The translations under genes and the position numbers were made by a program. The notes under the pieces are model-generated. The model ran no database searches. It saw only the letters and a list, made by a program, of their open reading frames with translations, and was not told the DNA's origin. DNA of 64,000 bases from Chitinophaga filiformis. GTDB lineage: Bacteria > Bacteroidota > Bacteroidia > Chitinophagales > Chitinophagaceae. The stretch is from contig NZ_FNBN01000003.1 in assembly GCF_900102545.1 (NCBI RefSeq), positions 859,461 to 923,460 on the forward strand, in the 5' to 3' direction. Of this stretch, positions 34,422-43,058 are shown one piece after another; positions within the stretch are counted from its first letter, which is position 1; each line of letters starts with the position of its first letter.

Positions 34422-35321
34422 ATGATGAAACGTACTTTTCTTTTAGCAGCAATGATAGCAGCAACCGCACATGCTTCCGCCCAACAGAAAACAGATGTAC
34501 AGGCACATCGTGGGGGAAGAGGGCTAATGCCGGAAAACACTATTCCAGTCATGTTACATGCCATTGATCTTGGTGTCAGAACATTGGAGCTGGATTGTGT
34601 GATCTCTTCAGACAATAAGGTAGTAGTGTCGCACGATGTATTTATGTCCTCAGCATTTGTCCGGAAACCTGACGGCTCAGATATTAAAAAAGAAGAGGAG
34701 AAACAGTACGCATTGTACACAATGACCTACGACAGCATCCGTAAATATGACGTAGGGACGAAACCGCATCCGCAATTTCCGGAGCAGGTGAAAATGAAAG
34801 CATATAAACCCCTGCTGGCAGATCTGATCGATAGCGTGGAAGCCTATGTGAAAAAGCATCATCTGAAGCCGGTATATTATAACATCGAGACGAAATGTTC
34901 TCCTGACGGAGATAATAAATACCATCCAAAGCCAGACGTGTTTGCCAAAATGGTCATGGATGTGATAAAGAAAAAGAAGATCGCTGACAGGGTCACCATA
35001 CAGTCTTTCGACGTACGTACATTGCAGATAATCCACAAAACGGATCCTAAGCAAACGCTGGCGCTGCTAATCATGAATAAGGAAACTTTTGCCACTAATC
35101 TGGAAACGCTTGGATTCACACCTGCTATTTATAGTCCTTACTATTTAATGGTGACACCGGAACTTGTAAAGGAAGCACATGATAAAAAAGTACAGGTGCT
35201 ACCGTGGACTGTGAATGAGGTGAGTGACATGGAGAAGATGATGTCTCTCCATGTAGATGGGATTATTACAGATTATCCGGACAGACTGGTAAAGGTAGCT
35301 GGAAGCTATCAGGGGAAATAA
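34422..35321 (+). CDS. glycerophosphodiester phosphodiesterase, secreted
   Basis: This 299-residue protein has a signal peptide (ends ASAQ). The GDPD signature includes AHRGGRGLMPENT, ELDCVISSDNKVVVSHD, YNIETK and a late PWTVNEVSDMEKMMSLHVDGIITDYPD. The His, Glu and Asp residues of these motifs bind a divalent metal. Glycerophosphodiesters are cleaved to glycerol-3-phosphate and an alcohol, here in the periplasm. The start could be 34422 or 34425. It is a single gene with a strong terminator. Confidence 0.9.
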   Translation: MMKRTFLLAAMIAATAHASAQQKTDVQAHRGGRGLMPENTIPVMLHAIDLGVRTLELDCVISSDNKVVVSHDVFMSSAFVRKPDGSDIKKEEEKQYALYTMTYDSIRKYDVGTKPHPQFPEQVKMKAYKPLLADLIDSVEAYVKKHHLKPVYYNIETKCSPDGDNKYHPKPDVFAKMVMDVIKKKKIADRVTIQSFDVRTLQIIHKTDPKQTLALLIMNKETFATNLETLGFTPAIYSPYYLMVTPELVKEAHDKKVQVLPWTVNEVSDMEKMMSLHVDGIITDYPDRLVKVAGSYQGK

Positions 35322-35342
35322 GAAGCTATCGGCAACAACAGG

Positions 35343-35368
35343 AAAGGGGGCTTTTAAAGCCCCTTTTT
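35343..35368 (+). terminator. terminator of the GDPD gene
   Basis: GGGGCTTT and AAAGCCCC flank a very short loop, followed by five T. Confidence 0.8.
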
Positions 35369-35508
35369 GATGTAGATAAGTTGTTCAAATGATTGATTTT
35401 CATAGATGATTCGGTGTTTCGGAGAGACTGTTAGCCCCCAAATGGACGATCGGGATAAGTTCTGTATAACTAAACGAGGGGTGGGAGTAATATATATCTT
35501 TAAGTTTA

Positions 35509-35516
35509 TATATTTG
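35509..35516 (+). promoter_or_regulatory. Bacteroidota -7 box (TATATTTG)
   Basis: TATATTTG matches TAnnTTTG and lies 18 nt before the preferred ATG at 35535, supporting that start over the upstream 35406. Confidence 0.55.
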
Positions 35517-35534
35517 TCATTAAATATTTCTTTA

Positions 35535-36029
35535 ATGGCATTCCGTGGGTTTCTTCCTTATATCGGCATTGTTGTGGGGTTTGGTGTAATCTACTGGTTA
35601 ACAATGATGATACCCAACAATATCTTATACCTTGGTTTCAAGAGCAGTCTGCTGGAGGCAGACAGGAAGACTATTTACCAGGAACACATTTTTACTTATG
35701 GCCTTAGCCTGGTCTTGATGTTACTGAATCTCGTGGAACTGTTATCCTCTAAAGAAGACCATTACTGGTTACGGATCATAAAATCCCTGCTGACAGTGAT
35801 CTTCGCCTATGTGGCAGGGGCGGTGGTTTTTTTGTTGATGAATACACAGGAATGGAATATGTACCTGTATGCCAGGGAGATCCCCGCCTGGATATTCTGT
35901 TGCATTAGCCTGGCCATGACCATTGGAATCCTGTTGGTTTTGCAGCTATTGAGCCCCATACTCCGGGCAAAGGCCGGTACGGCTTTCCTGGAAGCTTATC
36001 TCCCTTCCTGGCTCCGTTTTGACAGATAA
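35535..36029 (+). CDS. hypothetical inner-membrane protein
   Basis: The 164 residues have four likely transmembrane segments (about 7-26, 50-69, 84-103 and 118-138), separated by short charged loops, and the tail ends LPSWLRFDR. No motif is recognisable. The preferred start follows a -7 box and gives a hydrophobic N terminus; a longer frame from 35406 would add 43 residues of unlikely composition. It precedes the DEAD-box helicase gene, which has its own -7 box. Confidence 0.6.
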   Translation: MAFRGFLPYIGIVVGFGVIYWLTMMIPNNILYLGFKSSLLEADRKTIYQEHIFTYGLSLVLMLLNLVELLSSKEDHYWLRIIKSLLTVIFAYVAGAVVFLLMNTQEWNMYLYAREIPAWIFCCISLAMTIGILLVLQLLSPILRAKAGTAFLEAYLPSWLRFDR

Positions 36030-36063
36030 TGCCCGCCCAATAATGAATGTGCAGGATTAGCAG

Positions 36064-36071
36064 TACCTTTG
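36064..36071 (+). promoter_or_regulatory. Bacteroidota -7 box (TACCTTTG)
   Basis: Exact TAnnTTTG match 21 nt before the helicase ATG, identical to the box upstream of the cvfB-like gene. Confidence 0.6.
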
Positions 36072-36092
36072 CCGTTCATTTTTATCTGAATT

Positions 36093-37433
36093 ATGACTTT
36101 TGAAGAATTAAACCTGAGCAGGCCTTTATTGAATGCATTGAGTGATCTGGGATATACGACGCCCACCGTCATTCAGCAGAAGGTATTCTCAGTGGTGATG
36201 TCGGGATCGGATGTATGCGGAATAGCCCAGACCGGTACAGGAAAAACTTTTGCTTACCTGCTGCCCTGTTTGCGACAGTTTAAATTTTCCAAAGAACGTT
36301 TTCCGCAACTCCTGATCGTCGTGCCTACCCGCGAACTGGTGGTACAGGTGGTGGATGCCGTAAAACAGTTAACGCCCTATATGAGCGTGGAAGTAGCCGG
36401 CTTTTATGGAGGTGTGAATATGAATCCGCAGATGGACATTGCGGCAGGTAAACTGGATGTGGTGGTAGCTACCCCAGGGCGTCTGGTGGATATTGTGTTA
36501 AGCGGTACCCTGAAACTGAAGGCCATCAAAAGAGTCGTGATAGATGAAATGGATGAGATGCTGAATCTTGGCTTCCGTCCACAGATCCAGCATATTCTTG
36601 ACCTGCTGCCGGCAAGACGGCAGAATCTGCTTTTCTCCGCTACCATTACTGAAGAGGTGGAGCAACTGATAGAGACGCATTTTAATTTCCCCGTGACCGT
36701 GGAAGCGGCTCCTGTAGGAACGCCACTGAAAAACATCAGTCAGACTGGTTACCATGTCCCTAATTTTTATACAAAAGTGAACCTGCTGGAGTTGTTGCTG
36801 GAGAGGGACAGCTCCATGACGAAAGTCCTGATATTTGTGGCTACCAAAGAAATGGCCAACGAGCTATACGAACAATTGGAAGCTAAATATCCTGAAAAGG
36901 CAGGTGTGATCCACTCGAACAAAGAACAGAACCATCGTTTTAATACGGTGAAAAGGTTCAAAGATGGCACCTACCGGTTTATCATTGCTACAGATATTAT
37001 CGCGAGAGGGCTTGACATTGCAGAAGTATCACACGTTATCAACTTTGATACACCGGAAGTGCCAGAAAACTATCTGCATCGTATAGGGAGAACAGGCCGT
37101 GCCGATAAAAATGGTAACTCAATTATCTTTATCGCAGACAGGGAGAGGGACCGTCAGGAAAAGATAGAGGCGCTGATGAACTATCAGATCCCTATATTGC
37201 CCCTGCCGGAAGACCTGGTGATCTCGGATGTATTGACAGATGATGAAAAGCCGGAAGTAAAGATGAAGAACTTCCTGATAAAATTACCTTCCAGGGAAGA
37301 AGCAGGGCCTGCATTCCATGAGAAATTGGCGAAAAATAAAAAGGTGAATGTGAAGATCTCTCACGCGGACAAGATGAAGAAGAAGTATGGCAAGCCCAAA
37401 ACAAGAGGAGCGAAACCTAAAAGGAAAAAATAA
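36093..37433 (+). CDS. DEAD-box ATP-dependent RNA helicase
   Basis: The 446 residues carry the full helicase series: Q motif region (TTPTVIQQKV), Walker A AQTGTGKT, PTRELV, TPGRLVD, SAT, FVATKEMANEL, ARGLDIAEVSHVINFD and HRIGRTGR. Motif II reads DEMD instead of DEAD. A basic tail (KKKYGKPKTRGAKPKRKK) follows. The protein is cytoplasmic and probably remodels rRNA or mRNA. Length fits the short RhlE/CsdA-like group in Bacteroidota. It is monocistronic, with a -7 box and a terminator. Confidence 0.92.
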   Translation: MTFEELNLSRPLLNALSDLGYTTPTVIQQKVFSVVMSGSDVCGIAQTGTGKTFAYLLPCLRQFKFSKERFPQLLIVVPTRELVVQVVDAVKQLTPYMSVEVAGFYGGVNMNPQMDIAAGKLDVVVATPGRLVDIVLSGTLKLKAIKRVVIDEMDEMLNLGFRPQIQHILDLLPARRQNLLFSATITEEVEQLIETHFNFPVTVEAAPVGTPLKNISQTGYHVPNFYTKVNLLELLLERDSSMTKVLIFVATKEMANELYEQLEAKYPEKAGVIHSNKEQNHRFNTVKRFKDGTYRFIIATDIIARGLDIAEVSHVINFDTPEVPENYLHRIGRTGRADKNGNSIIFIADRERDRQEKIEALMNYQIPILPLPEDLVISDVLTDDEKPEVKMKNFLIKLPSREEAGPAFHEKLAKNKKVNVKISHADKMKKKYGKPKTRGAKPKRKK

Positions 37434-37435
37434 AG

Positions 37436-37468
37436 AAAAGGCGTTCAGCATCAGCGAACGCCTTTTTT
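37436..37468 (+). terminator. terminator of the helicase gene
   Basis: GGCGTTC (37440-37446) pairs with GAACGCC (37456-37462), flanked by AAAA and followed by a six-T run. Confidence 0.85.
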
Positions 37469-37486
37469 ATTGTGAGCTAGTGTATG

Positions 37487-39745
37487 TTAGGGCCAGGTAT
37501 TTTCGCCTTTCTGCATTTTATCCATCACCACCTGGTAATCGGGTTGTTCACTTTCAGGCGCCAGTACAACTGCCTTATCCATCCATTTCAAAGCCTCTTC
37601 TTTGTTTCCCAGTTTATATAACAGATTGGCATAAGTACTCATTGTAAAGGAGTTCCTTTCCATATCTACGGCCTTTTCCATCCATTTTAAAGCCTGATGC
37701 AGCAAAGTAGTGTCATTGGTGCCTTCAAAAACCTTCTTTGAAATGCTGCTGATCTTAGCCGGAGAGAAACTGGTACCACCGTTGCGGAGGTAATCCGTCA
37801 GGGTATCTGTTAGTATTTTATAGTTCCCTGTCTTCTTTACATCAGCATCCATTTCCAGCAATGCAAGGAACTGCCGGCGATGTGGATCGGGTATGGAAGT
37901 AGTATCCGCATTTTTTAATGCGAGAGTTGGTAACAGCATTTTACTGCGTTCTTGGGCGGTGAAAGGGGCATGGAGCCGGCGTAATGTTTCCAGCGGTACT
38001 TTTACGACTTCTCTGTCGTACGTAATAAGACCATTTTCTTCTATTTCCACATCAAATGGTTCGGTATAGATAGAACCTGATTGTCCTGCGGTTTCGTAGG
38101 TCTTCAGACGTTTTACCATAGAAGCGTATTTATCAATCATCTCGGAAGGTGTGATCTTGACATATCCCCATCCGGCAGCGGCATTCCATTGATGGCCTTT
38201 AACCGGTACGCCTACGCCTCCCCATTCTCCCAGTACCCTGGCTTTGCCGGGGAGGGCAGGAGCAATCCCTGGACCGGGGTAGTCGTGTATATCAGCAAGG
38301 TCGCTGTTAGCCCATTTGCCTGCAAGGTCCTGCGGACCATCCTTACCATAGTTTTCACCGGTATGACCATTGATGAGCCGCGTATGATCCCTTTGCTGTA
38401 ACCATTGCGTAAGGCGGGGCTGATCGTACGTGTACCATCCTTCATTGAACAACACCCAGCAGATGATGGACGGATGATTATACAGCTGGTTAACATTGGC
38501 TTCATTCTCAACTTCAAAAGCTGCTTTGGCATCCGGTTCCAGGCTGGCGCAGGTGACCATGTCCTGCCATACCAGCATGCCCAGTTTGTCTGCATGATAG
38601 TACCAGCGGGCCGGTTCTATTTTGATATGCTTACGGATGGTATTGAAACCCATTCCTTTGATAGCCGCAATGTCGAACCGGAGTGCTTCATCGGTGGGAG
38701 CAGTATAGATACCATCCGGCCAGAATCCCTGGTCAAGCACACCGAGATTGTATGTGTATTTGTTATTGAGGAATATACGTTCCTGTCCCTGGTCGTCTTT
38801 CTTTACTTCTATTTTCCGCATACCGAAATAAGACTTCACTTTATCCTTTACAGCACCGTTTTTTACCAGTCTGACAGAGAGGTCGTAAAGAAAAGGATCT
38901 TCGGGGCTCCAGAGATGGGCATTACGCAAGGGGAGTTTCAGTGGCTGATTGGCAGGACCTTTTACAGAACCTGCCATCTTACCGTTTGTACTGGCGATGG
39001 CTTCAATTGTATAATCTGTTTCACCTGAGGTATGAACCGTTAAAGACAGATGGTCTTCATCTACCTCAGGAGTGATCATCAGGTCTGTAATAGCGATAGC
39101 CGGAACAGTTTCTAACCATACGGTCTGCCAGATACCTGTAGTAGCGGTATAGCGGATCCCTTTGGGAGCAAGCACCTGTTTTCCATGTGGATTAGGCCCC
39201 TGATCGGTAGGATCATAGACATCGACTACCAGTTCATTCCGGCCGTTGACGAGGAGGGAAGTGATATCAAAAGAGAAGTTTTGATATCCACCTGCATGCT
39301 GGCCTGCTTCTTTACCGTTCACATATACCTTAGTTTGCCAGTCAACCGCGCCAAAGTGCAACAGTATCCTTTCGCCTTCTTTTGTAGCCGGACGGTCAAA
39401 GCTGCGTTTATACCAGAGCTGCTGGGTGGGTAGAACAGGCTTTTTGACACCTGACAGGGTCGACTCTACCGGGAATGGTACAAGGATCTCCCCATCAAAG
39501 GAAGAAGGCTGTTTTGCGTCTTTGTCAGTGATGGCATACTGCCATAGTCCGTTTAGATTGACCCATTGTTCACGTACCATTTGAGGACGTGGGTATTCAG
39601 GTAACACCCTGGCCGGATTGACCTGTTTCGCCCAGCGGGTCTGTATGGCTATAGGCTGCATCTTCCAGGAAGACTGGCTATGGCTGTCGGCGTAAAGCAA
39701 GCAGGAAAAGCCAGACAGCAAAAGGGTTTTTGCAAAACGTTTCAT
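37487..39745 (-). CDS. GH2 family glycosidase (beta-galactosidase-like) with C-terminal TPR-like repeats
   Basis: This 752-residue protein has a signal peptide (ends SHSQ) and the GH2 order: sugar-binding jelly roll (WYKRSFDRP...VYVNGKEAGQHAGGY), Ig-like domain and a TIM barrel. Acid/base Glu435 is in LFNEGW and a probable nucleophile Glu507 in GEWGG. The last 100 residues contain TPR-like helices (ALKWMEKAVDME..., EEALKWMDKAVVL), unusual for GH2. It hydrolyses beta-linked sugars in the periplasm; beta-galactosidase versus beta-glucuronidase cannot be separated here. An ATG at 39775 would add ten residues. Confidence 0.88.
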   Translation of the reverse strand: MKRFAKTLLLSGFSCLLYADSHSQSSWKMQPIAIQTRWAKQVNPARVLPEYPRPQMVREQWVNLNGLWQYAITDKDAKQPSSFDGEILVPFPVESTLSGVKKPVLPTQQLWYKRSFDRPATKEGERILLHFGAVDWQTKVYVNGKEAGQHAGGYQNFSFDITSLLVNGRNELVVDVYDPTDQGPNPHGKQVLAPKGIRYTATTGIWQTVWLETVPAIAITDLMITPEVDEDHLSLTVHTSGETDYTIEAIASTNGKMAGSVKGPANQPLKLPLRNAHLWSPEDPFLYDLSVRLVKNGAVKDKVKSYFGMRKIEVKKDDQGQERIFLNNKYTYNLGVLDQGFWPDGIYTAPTDEALRFDIAAIKGMGFNTIRKHIKIEPARWYYHADKLGMLVWQDMVTCASLEPDAKAAFEVENEANVNQLYNHPSIICWVLFNEGWYTYDQPRLTQWLQQRDHTRLINGHTGENYGKDGPQDLAGKWANSDLADIHDYPGPGIAPALPGKARVLGEWGGVGVPVKGHQWNAAAGWGYVKITPSEMIDKYASMVKRLKTYETAGQSGSIYTEPFDVEIEENGLITYDREVVKVPLETLRRLHAPFTAQERSKMLLPTLALKNADTTSIPDPHRRQFLALLEMDADVKKTGNYKILTDTLTDYLRNGGTSFSPAKISSISKKVFEGTNDTTLLHQALKWMEKAVDMERNSFTMSTYANLLYKLGNKEEALKWMDKAVVLAPESEQPDYQVVMDKMQKGENTWP

Positions 39746-39784
39746 TATAAAGTGCAGGTGGTTTAAGTCTGGCAATATAACTGA

Positions 39785-39809
39785 GCATGCGGCAATACTG
39801 CCGCAGTGC
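39785..39809. promoter_or_regulatory. GC-rich inverted repeat upstream of the GH2 gene
   Basis: GCGGCA (39789-39794) and TGCCGC (39799-39804) with flanking GCA/TGC form an interrupted palindrome about 45-65 nt upstream of the GH2 ATG. It is a candidate operator or leader hairpin. Confidence 0.4.
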
Positions 39810-39923
39810 AGAAGTTATATCGGCCGGTTGGGAAATATTCCGTGGTTGCACTGGTAATGAAATCGTAACATCATTTCTTCGAAAAGTATTGGTGTAATTC
39901 CACCTTAGTATATGACGGATTGG

Positions 39924-41258
39924 TTAGAAGGATTTGATATGTTCACCGATGTCAGTGATCTCCAGGTTATCCGGCAATGCTGCTTCGAGTATGCTGCTGG
40001 CGGCGGCGCTGCGATATCCTCCTGCACAGTGAACGGCGATAGGTTTATCCAGCGGTATCTCTTTAAGCCTTAGGCGTAGTTCTGACAGCGGAATACTGAT
40101 GGCATGACGGAAGATCGGCTTCTTTTTTACTTCAGATGTATTGCGGACATCAACGATGGTATATTCGTCAGTGTGTTGCCCGAAGTAGTCTGCATCAAAA
40201 GGTGTCTGTTTTTCGGAGCCGGTCTGCATGACAAGTCCTGCTTTGATAAATGTCTCATAGCCGATCCTGGCTGTACGTTCCATTGCCTGTTGTAAAGAAC
40301 GGGTATCCGCTGTCAGCAGGTAGAATGGTTCATGTGGTGGGAGTATGGCACCCAGCCAGGTCTCAAATTTTCCGTCAAGCATCAGGTTAAAGGAACCGGG
40401 CAGATGGCCTTCTTTAAAGTTCGCGGCAGGTCTTGTATCTATCACGATCTCTGAAGGGATAAAGTTTGCTGCCGGCTTTGTAATACGGATGCCCGATAAA
40501 GCAGCCTGCAAAGCAGGTGCTCCCTGGCGGTTAATCTCCACATCATAGGGGAAATACTGTGGAATAAATGGCTGATCTTCCAGTAATATGCTGACAAACT
40601 GGTCCAGCTCCATTTCCTGTACAGACCAGTTGTTTTTTCTTTCCTCGCCGATTGTAGACTGATTGGCATCGCGGAGGTCTTTACCGCATAAGGTGCCTGC
40701 ACCATGGCCCGGATAAACAATCACATCATCTGCCAGTACCATCAGTTTCTCACGAAGAGAGTAGTACATCTGTCCGGCCAGTTCTTTGCGGAGCGCCTTA
40801 AGGTTACCTGAATTTTCCCGCAGGTCAGGTCTGCCACAGTCGCCGATAAAGAGCGTATCACCAGTGAATACAGCATGGTCTTCTCCATTATATGCAAGCA
40901 GAATAGAAATGCTGTCAGGCGAATGACCGGGCGTATTGAGCGCTTTAAAGGAGAGTGCTCCTGAAGTAATGGTTTGTCCTTCGTCAAAGGGCTGATGCGC
41001 ATAAGCTGCGCCTGTTTGTGCCGAGCAATAAATGACAGCGCCGGTCAGCTCATGTAACTCCAGGTGACTACTGATAAAATCAGCATGTGGATGTGTTTCA
41101 ATCACTGTGGTGATTTTCGCATTATTGGCCGTGGCATACTCTAAATAAGGACGGATATCCCTGGCCGGATCGATCAGGATGATGGCTGATTGATCTTCGT
41201 CGAGAATTGCATATGAATACTGTGAGAGTGCTTTATCTTCAAATTGTTGAACCTTCAT
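39924..41258 (-). CDS. persulfide dioxygenase-like metallo-beta-lactamase with two rhodanese domains
   Basis: The 444 residues have an ETHE1/CstB-type metallo-beta-lactamase domain (1-240) with ETHPHADFISSH, NTPGHSPDS, FTGDTLFIGDCGRPDL and YPGHGAG. Two rhodanese domains follow. In the first the active-site Cys is absent (LLTADTRSL). The second has the catalytic Cys in AVHCAGGYRSAAAS. The expected job is oxidising glutathione- or other low-molecular persulfides to sulfite, coupled to sulfur transfer. It is the last gene of a Crp-YeeE-YeeE operon. The start at 41258 is clear; upstream codons belong to the preceding gene's region. Confidence 0.88.
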   Translation of the reverse strand: MKVQQFEDKALSQYSYAILDEDQSAIILIDPARDIRPYLEYATANNAKITTVIETHPHADFISSHLELHELTGAVIYCSAQTGAAYAHQPFDEGQTITSGALSFKALNTPGHSPDSISILLAYNGEDHAVFTGDTLFIGDCGRPDLRENSGNLKALRKELAGQMYYSLREKLMVLADDVIVYPGHGAGTLCGKDLRDANQSTIGEERKNNWSVQEMELDQFVSILLEDQPFIPQYFPYDVEINRQGAPALQAALSGIRITKPAANFIPSEIVIDTRPAANFKEGHLPGSFNLMLDGKFETWLGAILPPHEPFYLLTADTRSLQQAMERTARIGYETFIKAGLVMQTGSEKQTPFDADYFGQHTDEYTIVDVRNTSEVKKKPIFRHAISIPLSELRLRLKEIPLDKPIAVHCAGGYRSAAASSILEAALPDNLEITDIGEHIKSF

Positions 41259-41278
41259 GTTGTTGTTTTTAAATCCCT

Positions 41279-41695
41279 TTAATGAGGAAGACGATCTTTT
41301 ATAACGCCATATGTATATGTACCCAGTAATGCACCTGCAATAACGAGCAGCATGACAGGAAAACCCTGGCCTAACAGTACAAATATTGGTCCGGGACAGG
41401 CGCCGGTAAGTGCCCAGCCTAATCCAAAGATGATGCCACCGGTGAAATAGCGTTTCCACTGCAAGGCTTTGTCCTGAAAGGTAATAGTGGTCCCATTGAT
41501 ATCTTTTAAACCGTAACGTTTGATCAGGAATATAGTAATGATCCCGGTGATAACGGCAGAGCCGATAATGCCATACATATGAAAGGACTGGAAGCGGAAC
41601 ATTTCCTGGATACGGTACCATGAAACCGCCTCGGATTTGCTCATAATAATGCCGAACAATATACCTGTGAGAATGTACCTGATACTTTTTATCAT
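41279..41695 (-). CDS. YeeE/YedE-family sulfur transporter, C-terminal half protein
   Basis: This 138-residue membrane protein has four hydrophobic segments and the conserved TGACPGPIFVLLGQG motif, equivalent to the second half of one-piece YeeE transporters. With the preceding gene it forms a split, two-subunit type as seen for PmpA/PmpB-like pairs. Such proteins move thiosulfate or other reduced sulfur species. It lies between its partner (1 nt gap) and the persulfide dioxygenase. Confidence 0.85.
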   Translation of the reverse strand: MIKSIRYILTGILFGIIMSKSEAVSWYRIQEMFRFQSFHMYGIIGSAVITGIITIFLIKRYGLKDINGTTITFQDKALQWKRYFTGGIIFGLGWALTGACPGPIFVLLGQGFPVMLLVIAGALLGTYTYGVIKDRLPH

Positions 41696-41696
41696 C

Positions 41697-42260
41697 TTAA
41701 AATATTAGCGGGTAAAAGAGATGCGTCATGATCAGTCCTCCGATGAAGAAACCGGTAACAGCAATCAGTGAAGGCAGCTGCAGGTTGGATAATCCACTGA
41801 TGGCATGACCGGAAGTGCAGCCACCGGCGTAACGGGAGCCAAGCCCCACAAGAAATCCTCCGGCCACGGGAATAATCCAGCCTTTAGCGGTTAGCAGGAC
41901 CCCGGAGCCAAATAACTGGGAAGGAGCAGTCAGGCCGTCAAAGTGGATGTGTAATGCCTGCAGGTCGCGGATAGTGGCAGCAGAAAGCTGTAATGCGCCG
42001 GGAGACGACAGCCAGTGGCTGGCAATGAACCCACCGGCGACAGCTCCTGCAAGGAAGAGCAGGTTCCAATACTGGGCTTTGTAGTCGAATTGAAAAAAGG
42101 GCACCTTTTTACCTGCTCCGGCCAGGCTGCATATTGTGCGGAAGTTGGATGAAACCCCGAATGATCTTCCGAAAAAGACCAGCAGCAGCATAATGGCTGC
42201 AATAGCGGGGCCGGAAGCATACCAGGGCCATGGTTGGCGAATGTAATCAAGGATTGTCAT
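41697..42260 (-). CDS. YeeE/YedE-family sulfur transporter, N-terminal half protein
   Basis: This 187-residue membrane protein has about five transmembrane segments and the hallmark GGCTSGHAISG near residue 145, whose Cys is central to sulfur-compound passage in YeeE. It is followed with a 1-nt gap by the complementary half (41279-41695). An ATG at 42269 is also possible. It is second in the operon after the Crp-type regulator. Confidence 0.85.
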   Translation of the reverse strand: MTILDYIRQPWPWYASGPAIAAIMLLLVFFGRSFGVSSNFRTICSLAGAGKKVPFFQFDYKAQYWNLLFLAGAVAGGFIASHWLSSPGALQLSAATIRDLQALHIHFDGLTAPSQLFGSGVLLTAKGWIIPVAGGFLVGLGSRYAGGCTSGHAISGLSNLQLPSLIAVTGFFIGGLIMTHLFYPLIF

Positions 42261-42324
42261 GAGCAACATTATATGTTTATAATGCAAAGCTCAGGGATCA
42301 ATCAGACGATTTCGGTGACTAAGG

Positions 42325-42963
42325 TCACATAGGTAACATTTGTATATAATTTCTGTGCAATTGCAGTTTGTTTTGCTGCTCCATCTTCTTGAGCAGGCGG
42401 GATATCACTTCCCGGGAGGAATTCAGATCGATAGCAATCTCCTGATGGGTGATGAACAGTTTGTTGGTTTTCAGGGCCTTTTGCTGGTTGGCAAGGTAAA
42501 CGACCAGTCTCTCATCCATGCCCTTGAATATGACCTGGTCTACTATACTTAGTAGTTCCTCAAAGCGGCTGCGGTAGGTTTCTACTACAAAGCTATACCA
42601 GCTTTTATACTCCTGCATCAGGTTTTCCATCATTTCCAGCGGTACCATGATGACAATACTGTCTTCTATGGCTTTGGCCATGATCTCGCTGGTCTGATGT
42701 GGCCTGGTGGCACACACCATAGACAGTGCACAGGCATCGCCGGGAAGCAGGTAATACATGAAGAACTCATGGCCTTCTTCGCCTTCGCGATATAACTTCA
42801 GGCGTCCATCCACTACCAACATGGTGGAGCGGAAATACTGGCCGGTCTGGATCATGGATTCACCTGCGGTGATTGATTTCGTAACACTGTTAGCTGCGAT
42901 CTGTTCTTTTAATCCTTCTTCAAAGTGCGGAAAGTATTTGTCGAGATATGCCCTGGTATCCAT
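42325..42963 (-). CDS. Crp/Fnr-family transcriptional regulator
   Basis: The 212 residues comprise a cyclic-nucleotide-type beta-barrel (about 20-120), a dimer helix and a C-terminal winged helix with ITHQEIAIDLNSSREVISRLLKKM. There is no Fnr-type four-Cys cluster, but two cysteines sit in CALSMVCAT at the end of the barrel. Its place at the head of the sulfur operon suggests it controls YeeE and the persulfide dioxygenase. Cys-based sensing of reactive sulfur is inference. Confidence 0.88.
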   Translation of the reverse strand: MDTRAYLDKYFPHFEEGLKEQIAANSVTKSITAGESMIQTGQYFRSTMLVVDGRLKLYREGEEGHEFFMYYLLPGDACALSMVCATRPHQTSEIMAKAIEDSIVIMVPLEMMENLMQEYKSWYSFVVETYRSRFEELLSIVDQVIFKGMDERLVVYLANQQKALKTNKLFITHQEIAIDLNSSREVISRLLKKMEQQNKLQLHRNYIQMLPM

Positions 42964-43031
42964 GGTTGGTTGTTTACTGCAGGCAAGGTAAAGAATGTAT
43001 TCAATAAGAGCTGGCTTATGGAGGAATTATA

Positions 43032-43039
43032 TAATTTTG
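43032..43039 (+). promoter_or_regulatory. Bacteroidota -7 box (TAATTTTG)
   Basis: TAATTTTG fits TAnnTTTG and lies 19 nt before the GTG start of the lipoprotein gene. Confidence 0.5.
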
Positions 43040-43058
43040 TGATATAAACAGGTAAGCA

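Noticed and set aside
41259..41621. A 121-residue N-terminal extension of the persulfide dioxygenase.
   Set aside because: The upstream part lies inside the YeeE half gene in another frame and gives an implausible translation; the MKVQQFEDK start at 41258 fits the family.
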